64,000 bases of DNA, taken from Hetaerina americana. Lineage: Eukaryota; Arthropoda; Insecta; Odonata; Calopterygidae. The notes under the pieces are model-generated. The model was not told the origin of the DNA and made no database searches. It was given only the letters and a program-made list of their open reading frames with translations. Every line of letters starts with the position of its first letter. Position 1 is the first letter of the stretch. Below, one piece after another: positions 52,670 through 64,000 of this stretch. A program made the translations under genes and the position numbers. Where the stretch lies: NCBI GenBank assembly GCA_022747635.1, contig JAKTNV010000063.1, positions 124,001 to 188,000 of the forward strand. The letters run 5' to 3'.

Positions 52670-55600
52670 ACCAATCCACGCGATAGAGGACGAAGAACCG
52701 ATCACTCGGAGCCAAAAACACCACAAAATTAATTCTAACCGCGGAAATACGCCTAACCTTAATCGATATCCGTTCCGACCCTAATGGTCCAAATCTAAAC
52801 CTATCGCAAGTGTTCCTCTTGAAGTGTCGGCATTCTTGATTATTTGGTGTCCATTCTCCAAATCACGGTGTCCTTTCATTTTCTTGTTTCTTCATCAGAC
52901 GCCTTAGATGGTCCATGTCTTTTGTATCTGTAAGAGAACGGATTAGTTCATACAAAATATACACTTAGTGTCAGTGGTTCCAAAGATCAAAACTTCGTCT
53001 ACAATCACGGAATTGGCAGAGCGACGACATGTCGAAAACCAATCCACGCGATAGAGGACGAAGAACCGATGACTCGGAGCCAAAAACACCACAAAATTAA
53101 TTCTAACCGCGGAAATACGCCTAACCTTAATCGATATCCATTCCGACCCTAATGGTCCAAATCTAAACCTATCGCAAGTGTTCCTCTTGAAGTGTCGGCA
53201 TTCTTGATTATTTGGTGTCCATTCTCCAAATCACGGTGTCCTTTGATTTTCTTCTTTCTTCATCAGACGCCTTAGATGGTCCATGTCTTTTGTATCTGTA
53301 AGAGAACGGATTAGTTCATACAAAATATACACTTAGCGTCAGTGGTTCCAAAGATCAAAACTTCGTCTACAATCACGGAATTGGCAGAGCGACGAAGGGT
53401 CGAAAACCAACCCACGCAATAGAGGACGAAGAACCGATCACTCGGAGCCAAAAACACCACAAAATTAAGTCTAACCGCGGAAATACGCCTAACCTTAATC
53501 GATATCCGTTCCGACCCTAATGGTCGAAATTTAAACCTATCGCAAGTGTTCCTCTTGATGTGTCAGCATTCTTGATTATTTGGTGTCCATTCTCCAAATC
53601 ACGGTGTCCTTTCATTTTCTTCTTTCTTCATCAGACGCCTTAGATGGTCAATGCCTTTTGTATATGTAAGAGAACGGATTAGTTCATACAAAATATACAC
53701 TTAGCGTCAGTGGTTCCAAAGATCAAAACTTCGTCTACAATCACGGAATTGGCAGAGCGACGACATGTCGAAAACCAATCCACGCGATAGAGGACGATGA
53801 ACCGATGACTCGGAGCCAAAAACACCACAAAATTAATTCTAACCGCGGAAATACGCCTAACCTTAATCGATATCCGTTCCGACCCTAATGGTCCAAATCT
53901 AAACCTATCACTAGTGTTCCTCTTGAGGTATCAGCATTCTTGATTATTTGGTGTCCATTCTCCAAATCACGGTGTCCTTTCATTTTCTTGTTTCTTCATC
54001 AGACGCCTTAGATGGTCCATGTCTTTTGTATCTGTAAGAGAACGGATTAGTTCATACAAAATATACCCTTAGCGTCAGTGGTTCCAAAGATCAAAACTTC
54101 GTCTACAATCACGGAATTGGCAGAGCGACGACATGTCGAAAACCAATCCACGCGATAGAGGACGAAGAACCGATCACTCGGAGCCAAAAACACAACAAAA
54201 TTAAGTCTAACCGCGGAGATACGCCTAACCTTAATCGAGAATTATTCCGACCCTAATGGTCCAAATCTAAACCTATCGCAAGTGTTCCTCTTGAAGTGTC
54301 GGCATTCTTGATTATTTGGTGTCCATTCTCCAAATCACGGTGTCCTTTCATTTTCTTCTTTCTTCATCGGACGTCTAACATGGTCCATGTCTTTTGTATC
54401 TGTAAGGGAACGGATTAGTTCATACAAAATATACACTTAGCGTCAGTGGTTCCAAAGATCAAAACTTCGTCTACAATCACGGAATTGGCAGAGCGACGAC
54501 ATGTCGAAAACCAATCCACGCGATAGAGGACGAAGAACCGATGACTCGGAGCCAAAAACACCACAAAATTAATTCTAACCGCGGAAATACGCCTAACCTT
54601 AATCGATATCCATTCCGACCCTAATGGTCCAAATCTAAACCTATCGCAAGTGTTCCTCTTGAAGTGTCGGCATTCTTGATTATTTGGTGTCCATTCTCCA
54701 AATCACGGTGTCCTTTCATTTTCTTCATTCTTCATCAAACGCCTAAGATGGTCCATGTCTTTCGTATCTGTAAGAGAACGGATTAGTTCATACAAAATAT
54801 ACACTTAGCGTCAGTGGTTCCAAAGATCAAAACTTCGTCTACAATCACGGAATTGGCAGAGCGACGAAGGGTCGAAAACCAACCCACGCAATAGAGGACG
54901 AAGAACCGATCACTCGGAGCCAAAAACACCACAAAATTAAGTCTAACCGCGGAAATACGCCTAACCTTAATCGAGATACATTCCGACCCTAATGGTCCAA
55001 ATCTAAACCTATCGCAAGTGTTCCTCTTGAAGTGTCGGCATTCTTGATTATTTGGTGTCCATTCTCCAAATCACGGTGTCCTTTCATTTTCTTCATTCTT
55101 CATCAGACGCCTAAGATGGTCCATGTCTTTTGGTTCTGTAAGAGAACGGATTAGTTCATACAAAATATACACTTAGTGTCAGTGGTTCCAAAGATCAAAA
55201 CTTCGTCTACAATCACGGAATTGGCAGAGCGACGACATGTCGAAAACCAATCCACGCGATAGAGGACGAAGAACCGATGACTCGGAGCCAAAAACACCAC
55301 AAAATTAATTCTAACCGCGGAAATACGCCTAACCTTAATCGATATCCGTTCCGACCCTAATGGTCCAAATCTAAACCTATCGCAAGTGTTCCTCTTGAAG
55401 TGTCGGCATTCTTGATTATTTGGTGTCCATTCTCCAAATCACGGTGTCCTTTCATTTTCTTCATTCTTCATCAGACGCCTAAGATGGTCCATGTCTTTTG
55501 TATCTGTAAGAGAACGGATTAGTTCATACAAAATATACACTTAGCGTCGGGGGTTCCAAAGATCAAAACTTCGTCTACAATCACGGAATTGGCAGAGCGA

Positions 55601-57467
55601 CGAAGGGTCGAAAACCAACCCACGCAATAGAGGACGAAGAACCGATCACTCGGAGCCAAAAACACCACAAAATTAATTCTAACCGCGGAAATACGCCTAA
55701 CCTTAATCGATATCCATTCCGACCCTAATGGTCCAAATCTAAACCTATCACTAGTGTTCCTCTTGAGGTATCAGCATTCTTGATTATTTGGTGTCCATTC
55801 TCCAAATCACGGTGTCCTTTCATTTTCTTGTTTCTTCATCAGACGCCTTAGATGGTCCATGTCTTTTGTATCTGTAAGAGAACGGATTAGTTCATACAAA
55901 ATATACACTTAGCGTCAGTGGTTCCAAAGATCAAAACTTCGTCTACAATCACGGAATTGGCAGAGCGACGACATGTCGAAAACAAACCCACGCAATAGAG
56001 GACGAAGAACCGATCACTCGGAGTCAAAAACACCACAAAATTAATTCTAACCGCGGAAATACGCCTAACCTTAATCGATATCCATTCCGACCCTAATGGT
56101 CAAAATCTAAACCTATCGCAAGTGTTCCTCTTGAAGTGTCGGCATTCTTGATTATTTGGTGTCCATTCTCCAAATCACGGTGTCCTTTCATTTTCTTCTT
56201 TCTTCATCGGACGTCTAACATGGTCCATGTCTTTTGTATCTGTAAGAGAACGGATTAGTTCATACAAAATATACACTTAGCGTCAGTGGTTCCAAAGATC
56301 AAAACTTCGTCTACAATCACGGAATTGGCAGAGCGACGACATGTCGAAAACCAAGCCACGCGATAGAGGACGAAGAACCGATGACTCGGAGCCAAAAACA
56401 CCACAAAATTAAGTCTAACCGCGGAGATACGCCTAACCTTAATCGAGATACATTCCGACCCTAATGGTCAAAATCTAAACCTATCGCAAGTGTTCCTCTT
56501 GAAGTGTCGGCATTCTTGATTATTTGGTGTCCATTCTCCAAATCACGGTGTCCTTTCATTTTCTTCTTTCTTCATCGGACGTCTAACATGGTCCATGTCT
56601 TTTGTATCTGTAAGAGAACGGATTAGTTCATACAAAATATACACTTAGCGTCAGTGGTTCCAAAGATCAAAACTTCGTCTACAATCACGGAATTGGCAGA
56701 GCGACGACATGTCGAAAACCAGTCCACGCGATAGAGGACGAAGAACCGATGACTCGGAGCCAAAAACACCACAAAATTAATTCTAACCGCGGAAATACGC
56801 CTAACCTTAATCGATATCCGTTCCGACCCTAATGGTCCAAATCTAAACCTATCGCAAGTGTTCCTCTTGAAGTGTCGGCATTCTTGATTATTTGGTGTCC
56901 ATTCTCCAAATCACGGTGTCCTTTCATTTTCTTCATTCTTCATCAGACGCCTAAGATGGTCCATGTCTTTTGTATCTGTAAGAGAACGGATTAGTTCATA
57001 CAAAATATACACTTAGTGTCAGTGGTTCCAAAGATCAAGACTTCGTCTACAATCACGGAATTGGCAGAGCGACGACATGTCGAAAACCAATCCACGCGAT
57101 AGAGGACGAAGAACCGATGACTCGGAGCCAAAAACACCACAAAATTAATTCTAACCGCGGAAATACGCCTAACCTTAATCGATATCCGTTCCGACCCTAA
57201 TGGTCCAAATCTAAACCTATCACTAGTGTTCCTCTTGAGGTATCAGCATTCTTGATTATTTGGTGTCCATTCTCCAAATCACGGTGTCCTTTCATTTTCT
57301 TCTTTCTTCATCGGACGTCTAACATGGTCCATGTCTTTTGTATCTGTAAGAGAACGGATTAGTTCATACAAAATATACACTTAGCGTCAGTGGTTCCAAA
57401 GATCAAAACTTCGTCTACAATCACGGAATTGGCAGAGCGACGACATGTCGAAAACCAATCCACGCGA

Positions 57468-57776
57468 GGGGATCGAGATGGTGCGGGGGCTAACGTACTG
57501 TCTTTCCACCCAGAGAGCCCGGGTTCAAATCCCGGCGGTGTTGAATATTTTTCGGAGGTATCTCGATCCCTACTTGAGGTGCTTTGTGGAGGGCACTTTG
57601 AGTGAGTACGCCGTCCGTCGGATGGGACGTTAAGCTGTTGACCCCTTGGCGCCTTTCGTTAAGAGTAGGCTAATGCCGACGCCGGGTTTATCTCCACCCT
57701 TCATCCTTTCCTGTCCATCCCCTATGGCGCAAATGACCTCAGCAGTCGGTCGCCTCCCCTCAATACTACTACTACT
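57468..57776 (+). mobile_element. tRNA-derived SINE, copy 5
   Basis: 309 bp in monomer 153 with target duplications at 57454-57467 and 57777-57790. It is 13 monomers plus one insertion after copy 4, with identical sequence. The upstream context matches copy 4. Two monomers normally found downstream are lost (fusion at about 58030-58075). Confidence 0.93.
57479..57532 (+). promoter_or_regulatory. Internal Pol III A and B boxes, SINE copy 5
   Basis: Same box sequences and spacing as in copy 1. Confidence 0.78.
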
Positions 57777-60700
57777 ACCAATCCACGCGATAGAGGACGA
57801 AGAACCGATCACTCGGAGCCAAAAACACCACAAAATTAATTCTAACCGCGGAAATACGCCTAACCTTAATCGATATCCGTTCCGACCCTAATGGTCCAAA
57901 TCTAAACCTCTAGCAAGTGTTCCTCTTGAAGTGTCGGCATTCTTGATTATTTGGTGTCCATTCTCCAAATCACGGTGTCCTTTCATTTTCTTGTTTCTTC
58001 ATCAGACGCCTTAGATGGTCCATGTCTTTTGTATCTGTAAGAGAACGGATTAGTTCATACAAAATATACACTTAGCGTCAGTGGTTCCAAAGATCAAAAC
58101 TTCGTCTACAATCACGGAATTGGCAGAGCGACGACATGTCGAAAACCAATCCACGCGATTGAGGACGAAGAACCGATGACTCGGAGCCAAAAACACCACA
58201 AAATTAATTCTAACCGCGGAAATACGCCTAACCTTAATCGATATCCGTTCCGACCCTAATGGTCCAAATCTAAACCTTTCACTAGTGTTCCTCTTGAGGT
58301 ATCAGCATTCTTGATTATTTGGTGTCCATTCTCCAAATCACGGTGTCCTTTCATTTTCTTGTTTCTTCATCAGACGCCTTAGATGGTCCATGTCTTTTGT
58401 ATCTGTAAGAGAACGGATTAGTTCATACAAAATATACCCTTAGCGTCAGTGGTTCCAAAGATCAAAATTTCGTCTACAATCACGGAATTGGCAGAGCGAC
58501 GACATGTCGAAAACCAATCCACGCGATAGAGGACGAAGAACCGATCACTCGGAGCCAAAAACACAACAAAATTAAGTCTAACCGCGGAGATACGCCTAAC
58601 CTTAATCGAGAATTATTCCGACCCTAATGGTCCAAATCTAAACCTATCGCAAGTGTTCCTCTTGAAGTGTCGGCATTCTTGATTATTTGGTGTCCATTCT
58701 CCAAATCACGGTGTCCTTTCATTTTCTTCTTTCTTCATCGGACGTCTAACATGGTCCATGTCTTTTGTATCTGTAAGGGAACGGATTAGTTCATACAAAA
58801 TATACACTTAGCGTCAGTGGTTCCAAAGATCAAAACTTCGTCTACAATCACGGAATTGGCAGAGCGACGACATGTCGAAAACCAATCCACACGATAGAGG
58901 ACGAAGAACCGATGACTCGGAGCCAAAAACACCACAAAATTAATTCTAACCGCGGAAATACGCCTAACCTTAATCGATATCCATTCCGACCCTAATGGTC
59001 CAAATCTAAACCTATCGCAAGTGTTCCTCTTGAAGTGTCGGCATTCTTGATTATTTGGTGTCCATTCTCCAAATCACGGTGTCCTTTCATTTTCTTCATT
59101 CTTCATCAAACGCCTAAGATGGTCCATGTCTTTCGTATCTGTAAGAGAACGGATTAGTTCATACAAAATATACACTTAGCGTCAGTGGTTCCAAAGATCA
59201 AAACTTCGTCTACAATCACGGAATTGGCAGAGCGACGAAGGGTCGAAAACCAACCCACGCAATAGAGGACGAAGAACCGATCACTCGGAGCCAAAAACAC
59301 CACAAAATTAAGTCTAACCGCGGAAATACGCCTAACCTTAATCGAGATACATTCCGACCCTAATGGTCCAAATCTAAACCTATCGCAAGTGTTCCTCTTG
59401 AAGTGTCGGCATTCTTGATTATTTGGTGTCCATTCTCCAAATCACGGTGTCCTTTCATTTTCTTCATTCTTCATCAGACGCCTAAGATGGTCCATGTCTT
59501 TTGTATCTGTAAGAGAACGGATTAGTTCATACAAAATATACACTTAGTGTCAGTGGTTCCAAAGATCAAAACTTCGTCTACACCCAAGGAATTGGCAGAG
59601 CGACGACATGTCGAAAACCAATCCACGCGATAGAGGACGAAGAACCGATGACTCGGAGCCAAAAACACCACAAAATTAATTCTAACCGCGGAAATACGCC
59701 TAACCTTAATCGATATCCGTTCCGACCCTAATGGTCCAAATCTAAACCTATCGCAAGTGTTCCTCTTGAAGTGTCGGCATTCTTGATTATTTGGTGTCCA
59801 TTCTCCAAATCACGGTGTCCTTTCATTTTCTTCATTCTTCATCAGACGCCTAAGATGGTCCATGTCTTTTGTATCTGTAAGAGAACGGATTAGTTCATAC
59901 AAAATATACACTTAGCGTCGGGGGTTCCAAAGATCAAAACTTCGTCTACAATCACGGAATTGGCTGAGCGACGAAGGGTCGAAAACCAACCCACGCAATA
60001 GAGGACGAAGAACCGATCACTCGGAGCCAAAAACACCACAAAATTAATTCTAACCGCGGAGATACGCCTAACCTTAATCGATATCCATTCCGACCCTAAT
60101 GGTCCAAATCTAAACCTATCACTAGTGTTCCTCTTGAGGTATCAGCATTCTTGATTATTTGGTGTCCATTCTCCAAATCACGGTGTCCTTTCATTTTCTT
60201 GTTTCTTCATCAGACGCCTTAGATGGTCCATGTCTTTTGTATCTGTAAGAGAACGGATTAGTTCATACAAAATATACACTTAGTGTCAGTGGTTCCAAAG
60301 ATCAAAATTTCGTCTACAATCACGGAATTGGCTGAGCGACGACATGTCGAAAACAAACCCACGCAATAGAGGACGAAGAACCGATCACTCGGAGTCAAAA
60401 ACACCACAAAATTAATTCTAACCGCGGAAATACGCCTAACCTTAATCGATATCCATTCCGACCCTAATGGTCCAAATCTAAACCTATCACTAGTGTTCCT
60501 CTTGAGGTATCAGCATTCTTGATTATTTGGTGTCCATTCTCCAAATCACGGTGTCCTTTCATTTTCTTCTTTCTTCATCAGACGCCTTAGATGGTCCATG
60601 TCTTTTGTATCTGTAAGAGAACGGATTAGTTCATAAAAAATATACACTTAGTGTCACTGGTTCCAAAGATCAAAATTTCGTCTACAATCACGGAATTGGC

Positions 60701-61470
60701 AGAGCGACGAAGGGTCGAAAACCAACCCACGCAATAGAGGACGAAAAACCGATCACTCCGAGCCAAAAACACCACAAAATTAAGTCTAACCGCGGAGATA
60801 CGCCTAACCTTAATCGAGATACATTCCGACCCTAATGGTCAAAATCTAAACCTATCGCAAGTGTTCCTCTTGAAGTGTCGGCATTCTTGATTATTTGGTG
60901 TCCATTCTCCAAATCACGGTGTCCTTTCATTTTCTTCTTTCTTCATCGGACGTCTAACATGGTCCATGTCTTTTGTATCTGTAAGAGAACGGATTAGTTC
61001 ATACAAAATATACACTTAGCGTCAGTGGTTCCAAAGATCAAAACTTCGTCTACAATCACGGAATTGGCAGAGCGACGACATGTCGAAAACCAAGCCACGC
61101 GATAGAGGACGAAGAACCGATGACTCGGAGCCAAAAACACCACAAAATTAATTCTAACCGCGGAAATACGCCTAACCTTAATCGATATCCGTTCCGACCC
61201 TAATGGTCCAAATCTAAACCTATCGCAAGTGTTCCTCTTGAAGTGTCGGCATTCTTGATTATTTGGTGTCCATTCTCCAAATCACGGTGTCCTTTCATTT
61301 TCTTCATTCTTCATCAGACGCCTAAGATGGTCCATGTCTTTTGTATCTGTAAGAGAACGGATTAGTTCATACAAAATATACACTTAGCGTCAGTGGTTCC
61401 AAAGATCAAAACTTCGTCTACAATCACGGAATTGGCAGAGCGACGACATGTCGAAAACCAATCCACGCGA

Positions 61471-61779
61471 GGGGATCGAGATGGTGCGGGGGCTAACGTA
61501 CTGTCTTTCCACCCAGAGAGCCCGGGTTCAAATCCCGGCGGTGTTGAATATTTTTCGGAGGTATCTCGATCCCTACTTGAGGTGCTTTGTGGAGGGCACT
61601 TTGAGTGAGTACGCCGTCCGTCGGATGGGACGTTAAGCTGTTGACCCCTTGGCGCCTTTCGTTAAGAGTAGGCTAATGCCGACGCCGGGTTTATCTCCAC
61701 CCTTCATCCTTTCCTGTCCATCCCCTATGGCGCAAATGACCTCAGCAGTCGGTCGCCTCCCCTCAATACTACTACTACT
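61471..61779 (+). mobile_element. tRNA-derived SINE, copy 6
   Basis: 309 bp in monomer 163 with target duplications at 61457-61470 and 61780-61793; identical to copies 3-5. Unlike the other five, its monomer begins with a type G head and cattcttcatcagacgcctaag, then changes to the usual cgtcag form at 61388, so the host monomer is a fusion. It is ten monomers plus one insertion after copy 5. Confidence 0.93.
61482..61535 (+). promoter_or_regulatory. Internal Pol III A and B boxes, SINE copy 6
   Basis: Same box sequences and spacing as in copy 1. Confidence 0.78.
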
Positions 61780-64000
61780 ACCAATCCACGCGATAGAGGA
61801 CGAAGAACCGATCACTCGGAGCCAAAAACACCACAAAATTAATTCTAACCGCGGAAATACGCCTAACCTTAATCGATATCCGTTCCGACCCTAATGGTCC
61901 AAATCTAAACCTATCGCAAGTGTTCCTCTTGAAGTGTCGGCATTCTTGATTATTTGGTGTCCATTCTCCAAATCACGGTGTCCTTTCATTTTCTTGTTTC
62001 TTCATCGGACGCCTTAGATGGTCCATGTCTTTTGTATCTGTAAGAGAACGGATTAGTTCATACAAAATATACACTTAGTGTCAGTGGTTCCAAAGATCAA
62101 AACTTCGTCTACAATCACGGAATTGGCAGAGCGACGACATGTCGAAAACCAATCCACGCGATAGAGGACGAAGAACCGATGACTCGGAGCCAAAAACACC
62201 ACAAAATTAATTCTAACCGCGGAAATACGCCTAACCTTAATCGATATCCATTCCGACCCTAATGGTCCAAATCTAAACCTATCGCAAGTGTTCCTCTTGA
62301 AGTGTCGGCATTCTTGATTATTTGGTGTCCATTCTCCAAATCACGGTGTCCTTTGATTTTCTTCTTTCTTCATCAGACGCCTTAGATGGTCCATGTCTTT
62401 TGTATCTGTAAGAGAACGGATTAGTTCATACAAAATATACACTTAGCGTCAGTGGTTCCAAAGATCAAAACTTCGTCTACAATCACGGAATTGGCAGAGC
62501 GACGAAGGGTCGAAAACCAACCCACGCAATAGAGGACGAAGAACCGATCACTCGGAGCCAAAAACACCACAAAATTAAGTCTAACCGCGGAAATACGCCT
62601 AACCTTAATCGATATCCGTTCCGACCCTAATGGTCCAAATTTAAACCTATCGCAAGTGTTCCTCTTGATGTGTCAGCATTCTTGATTATTTGGTGTCCAT
62701 TCTCCAAATCACGGTGTCCTTTCATTTTCTTCTTTCTTCATCAGACGCCTTAGATGGTGAATGCCTTTTGTATATGTAAGAGAACGGATTAGTTCATACA
62801 AAATATACACTTAGCGTCAGTGGTTCCAAAGATCAAAACTTCGTCTACAATCACGGAATTGGCAGAGCGACGACATGTCGAAAACCAATCCACGCGATTG
62901 AGGACGAAGAACCGATGACTCGGAGCCAAAAACACCACAAAATTAATTCTAACCGCGGAAATACGCCTAACCTTAATCGATATCCGTTCCGACCCTAATG
63001 GTCCAAATCTAAACCTATCACTAGTGTTCCTCTTGAGGTATCAGCATTCTTGATTATTTGGTGTCCATTCTCCAAATCACGGTGTCCTTTCATTTTCTTG
63101 TTTCTTCATCAGACGCCTTAGATGGTCCATGTCTTTTGTATCTGTAAGAGAACGGATTAGTTCATACAAAATATACCCTTAGCGTCAGTGGTTCCAAAGA
63201 TCAAAATTTCGTCTACAATCACGGAATTGGCAGAGCGACGACATGTCGAAAACCAATCCACGCGATAGAGGACGAAGAACCGATCACTCGGAGCCAAAAA
63301 CACAACAAAATTAAGTCTAACCGCGGAGATACGCCTAACCTTAATCGAGAATTATTCCGACCCTAATGGTCCAAATCTAAACCTATCGCAAGTGTTCCTC
63401 TTGAAGTGTCGGCATTCTTGATTATTTGGTGTCCATTCTCCAAATCACGGTGTCCTTTCATTTTCTTCTTTCTTCATCGGACGTCTAACATGGTCCATGT
63501 CTTTTGTATCTGTAAGGGAACGGATTAGTTCATACAAAATATACACTTAGCGTCAGTGGTTCCAAAGATCAAAACTTCGTCTACAATCACGGAATTGGCA
63601 GAGCGACGACATGTCGAAAACCAATCCACGCGATAGAGGACGAAGAACCGATGACTCGGAGCCAAAAACACCACAAAATTAATTCTAACCGCGGAAATAC
63701 GCCTAACCTTAATCGATATCCATTCCGACCCTAATGGTCCAAATCTAAACCTATCGCAAGTGTTCCTCTTGAAGTGTCGGCATTCTTGATTATTTGGTGT
63801 CCATTCTCCAAATCACGGTGTCCTTTCATTTTCTTCATTCTTCATCAAACGCCTAAGATGGTCCATGTCTTTCGTATCTGTAAGAGAACGGATTAGTTCA
63901 TACAAAATACACACTTAGCGTCAGTGGTTCCAAAGATCAAAACTTCGTCTACAATCACGGAATTGGCAGAGCGACGAAGGGTCGAAAACCAACCCACGCA

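Larger units (their letters stand above)
52118..57224. repeat. 5,107-bp SINE-bearing higher-order unit, copy 1
   Basis: Thirteen monomers (140-152) plus SINE copy 4. Measured from the SINE start, markers are: cctttgattttc near +880, ttgatgtgtcagc near +1,200, ataccctta at +1,701, tgtaagggaacgg at +2,040, catcaaacgcc at +2,372 and cgtcggggg at +3,184. The units starting at 57225 and 61228 repeat this order, making it the reference form of a long repeat that continues past the window end. Confidence 0.88.
57225..61227. repeat. 4,003-bp SINE-bearing higher-order unit, copy 2 (three monomers shorter)
   Basis: Ten monomers (153-162) plus SINE copy 5. Markers are displaced by exactly 736 bp relative to the 52118 unit: ataccctta at +965, tgtaagggaacgg at +1,304, catcaaacgcc at +1,636, cgtcggggg at +2,448. 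Two monomers are therefore missing just after the SINE, and one more near the end, which accounts for 5,107 minus 1,104. Private oddities are cctctagcaag (57907) and cacccaagg (59581). Confidence 0.88.
1..64000. repeat. 368-bp satellite array, whole window
   Basis: The motif agtgttcc recurs at 1, 369, 737, 1105 and so on to 63759, giving a 368-bp head-to-tail period with no inverted copies seen. Subtracting six 323-bp insertions leaves about 168.6 monomers. Every stretch without another entry is this monomer. Only six monomers depart from 368 bp by a small indel: 1-bp losses near 6130, 7970, 15790, 20480 and 25929, and a 1-bp gain near 12050. Monomer length is about twice a nucleosomal repeat, as in many satellites; that link is inference. 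No gene, rRNA or telomeric repeat interrupts the array. Confidence 0.98.
61228..64000. repeat. SINE-bearing higher-order unit, copy 3 (cut by window end)
   Basis: Monomers 163-169 with SINE copy 6. Markers sit at the same distances from the SINE as in the 52118 unit (cctttgattttc, ttgatgtgtcagc, ataccctta at +1,701, tgtaagggaacgg at +2,040, catcaaacgcc at +2,372), so this copy has the full-length start that the 57225 unit lacks. The last monomer is broken off after 242 bp by the window edge. Confidence 0.87.

Noticed and set aside
1..64000. CRISPR array
   Set aside because: The repeat has no unique spacers; the whole 368-bp unit is repeated.
1..64000. Ribosomal DNA spacer
   Set aside because: No rRNA gene sequence or spacer promoter is seen over 64 kb of uniform monomers.

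Overview
The window is one uninterrupted block of eukaryotic satellite DNA. I see no protein-coding gene, rRNA gene or functional tRNA gene. A 368-bp monomer repeats head to tail, all in one orientation, from the first base to the last: 168 complete copies plus a partial one, phased here on the motif agtgttcc. A hand-counted monomer is 42% GC and has 22 CpG, against about 16 expected from its composition, so CpG is not depleted. The array lies in a long heterochromatin-like domain (centromeric, pericentromeric or subtelomeric; the sequence does not say which). The host cannot be named. A tRNA-derived SINE whose middle looks like those of invertebrate SINEs, together with undepleted CpG, makes an animal, perhaps an arthropod, the mild favourite.

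The monomers fall into subfamilies told apart by linked variants at about eight sites. These are: the head (actagtg...gaggtatcagc or gcaagtg...gaagtgtcggc), a T-rich stretch near offset 80, a tgtcag/cgtcag/cgtcggggg site near 160, an acatgtcg or aagggtcg site near 220, and four tail types (gatatccatt, gatatccgtt, gagatacatt, gagaattatt). Order of the subfamilies reveals higher-order repeats. Monomers 1-14 show none that I can define. A five-monomer block is tandemly duplicated at about 5.1-8.8 kb. A two/four-monomer block is amplified at 15.8-18.8 kb. A five-monomer core module recurs at monomers 25, 41, 61, 81, 96, 111, 121 and 132. A five-monomer block is duplicated at 31.2-34.9 kb.

The main finding is a 309-bp tRNA-derived SINE inside six monomers (SINE starts 26736, 38099, 40262, 52361, 57468, 61471). 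It sits at the same monomer position each time, with the same 14-bp target-site duplication, the same tail length, and at most two substitutions between copies. Spacing between neighbouring copies is an exact whole number of monomers (30, 5, 32, 13, 10) plus the 323-bp insertion. One insertion was therefore captured by the satellite and then copied with it. From 36.4 to 40.7 kb the SINE is part of a 2,163-bp tandem unit; from 52.1 kb to the window end it is part of a roughly 5.1-kb unit, with later copies shortened by precise one- and two-monomer losses. No SINE occurs in the first 26.7 kb, and all six 1-bp monomer indels that I found lie in that left part.

The only recognisable functional elements are the SINE's internal Pol III boxes and an internal run of five T just after its tRNA-like part. 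Open reading frames of 60-102 codons are by-products of the repeat and are not annotated as genes.
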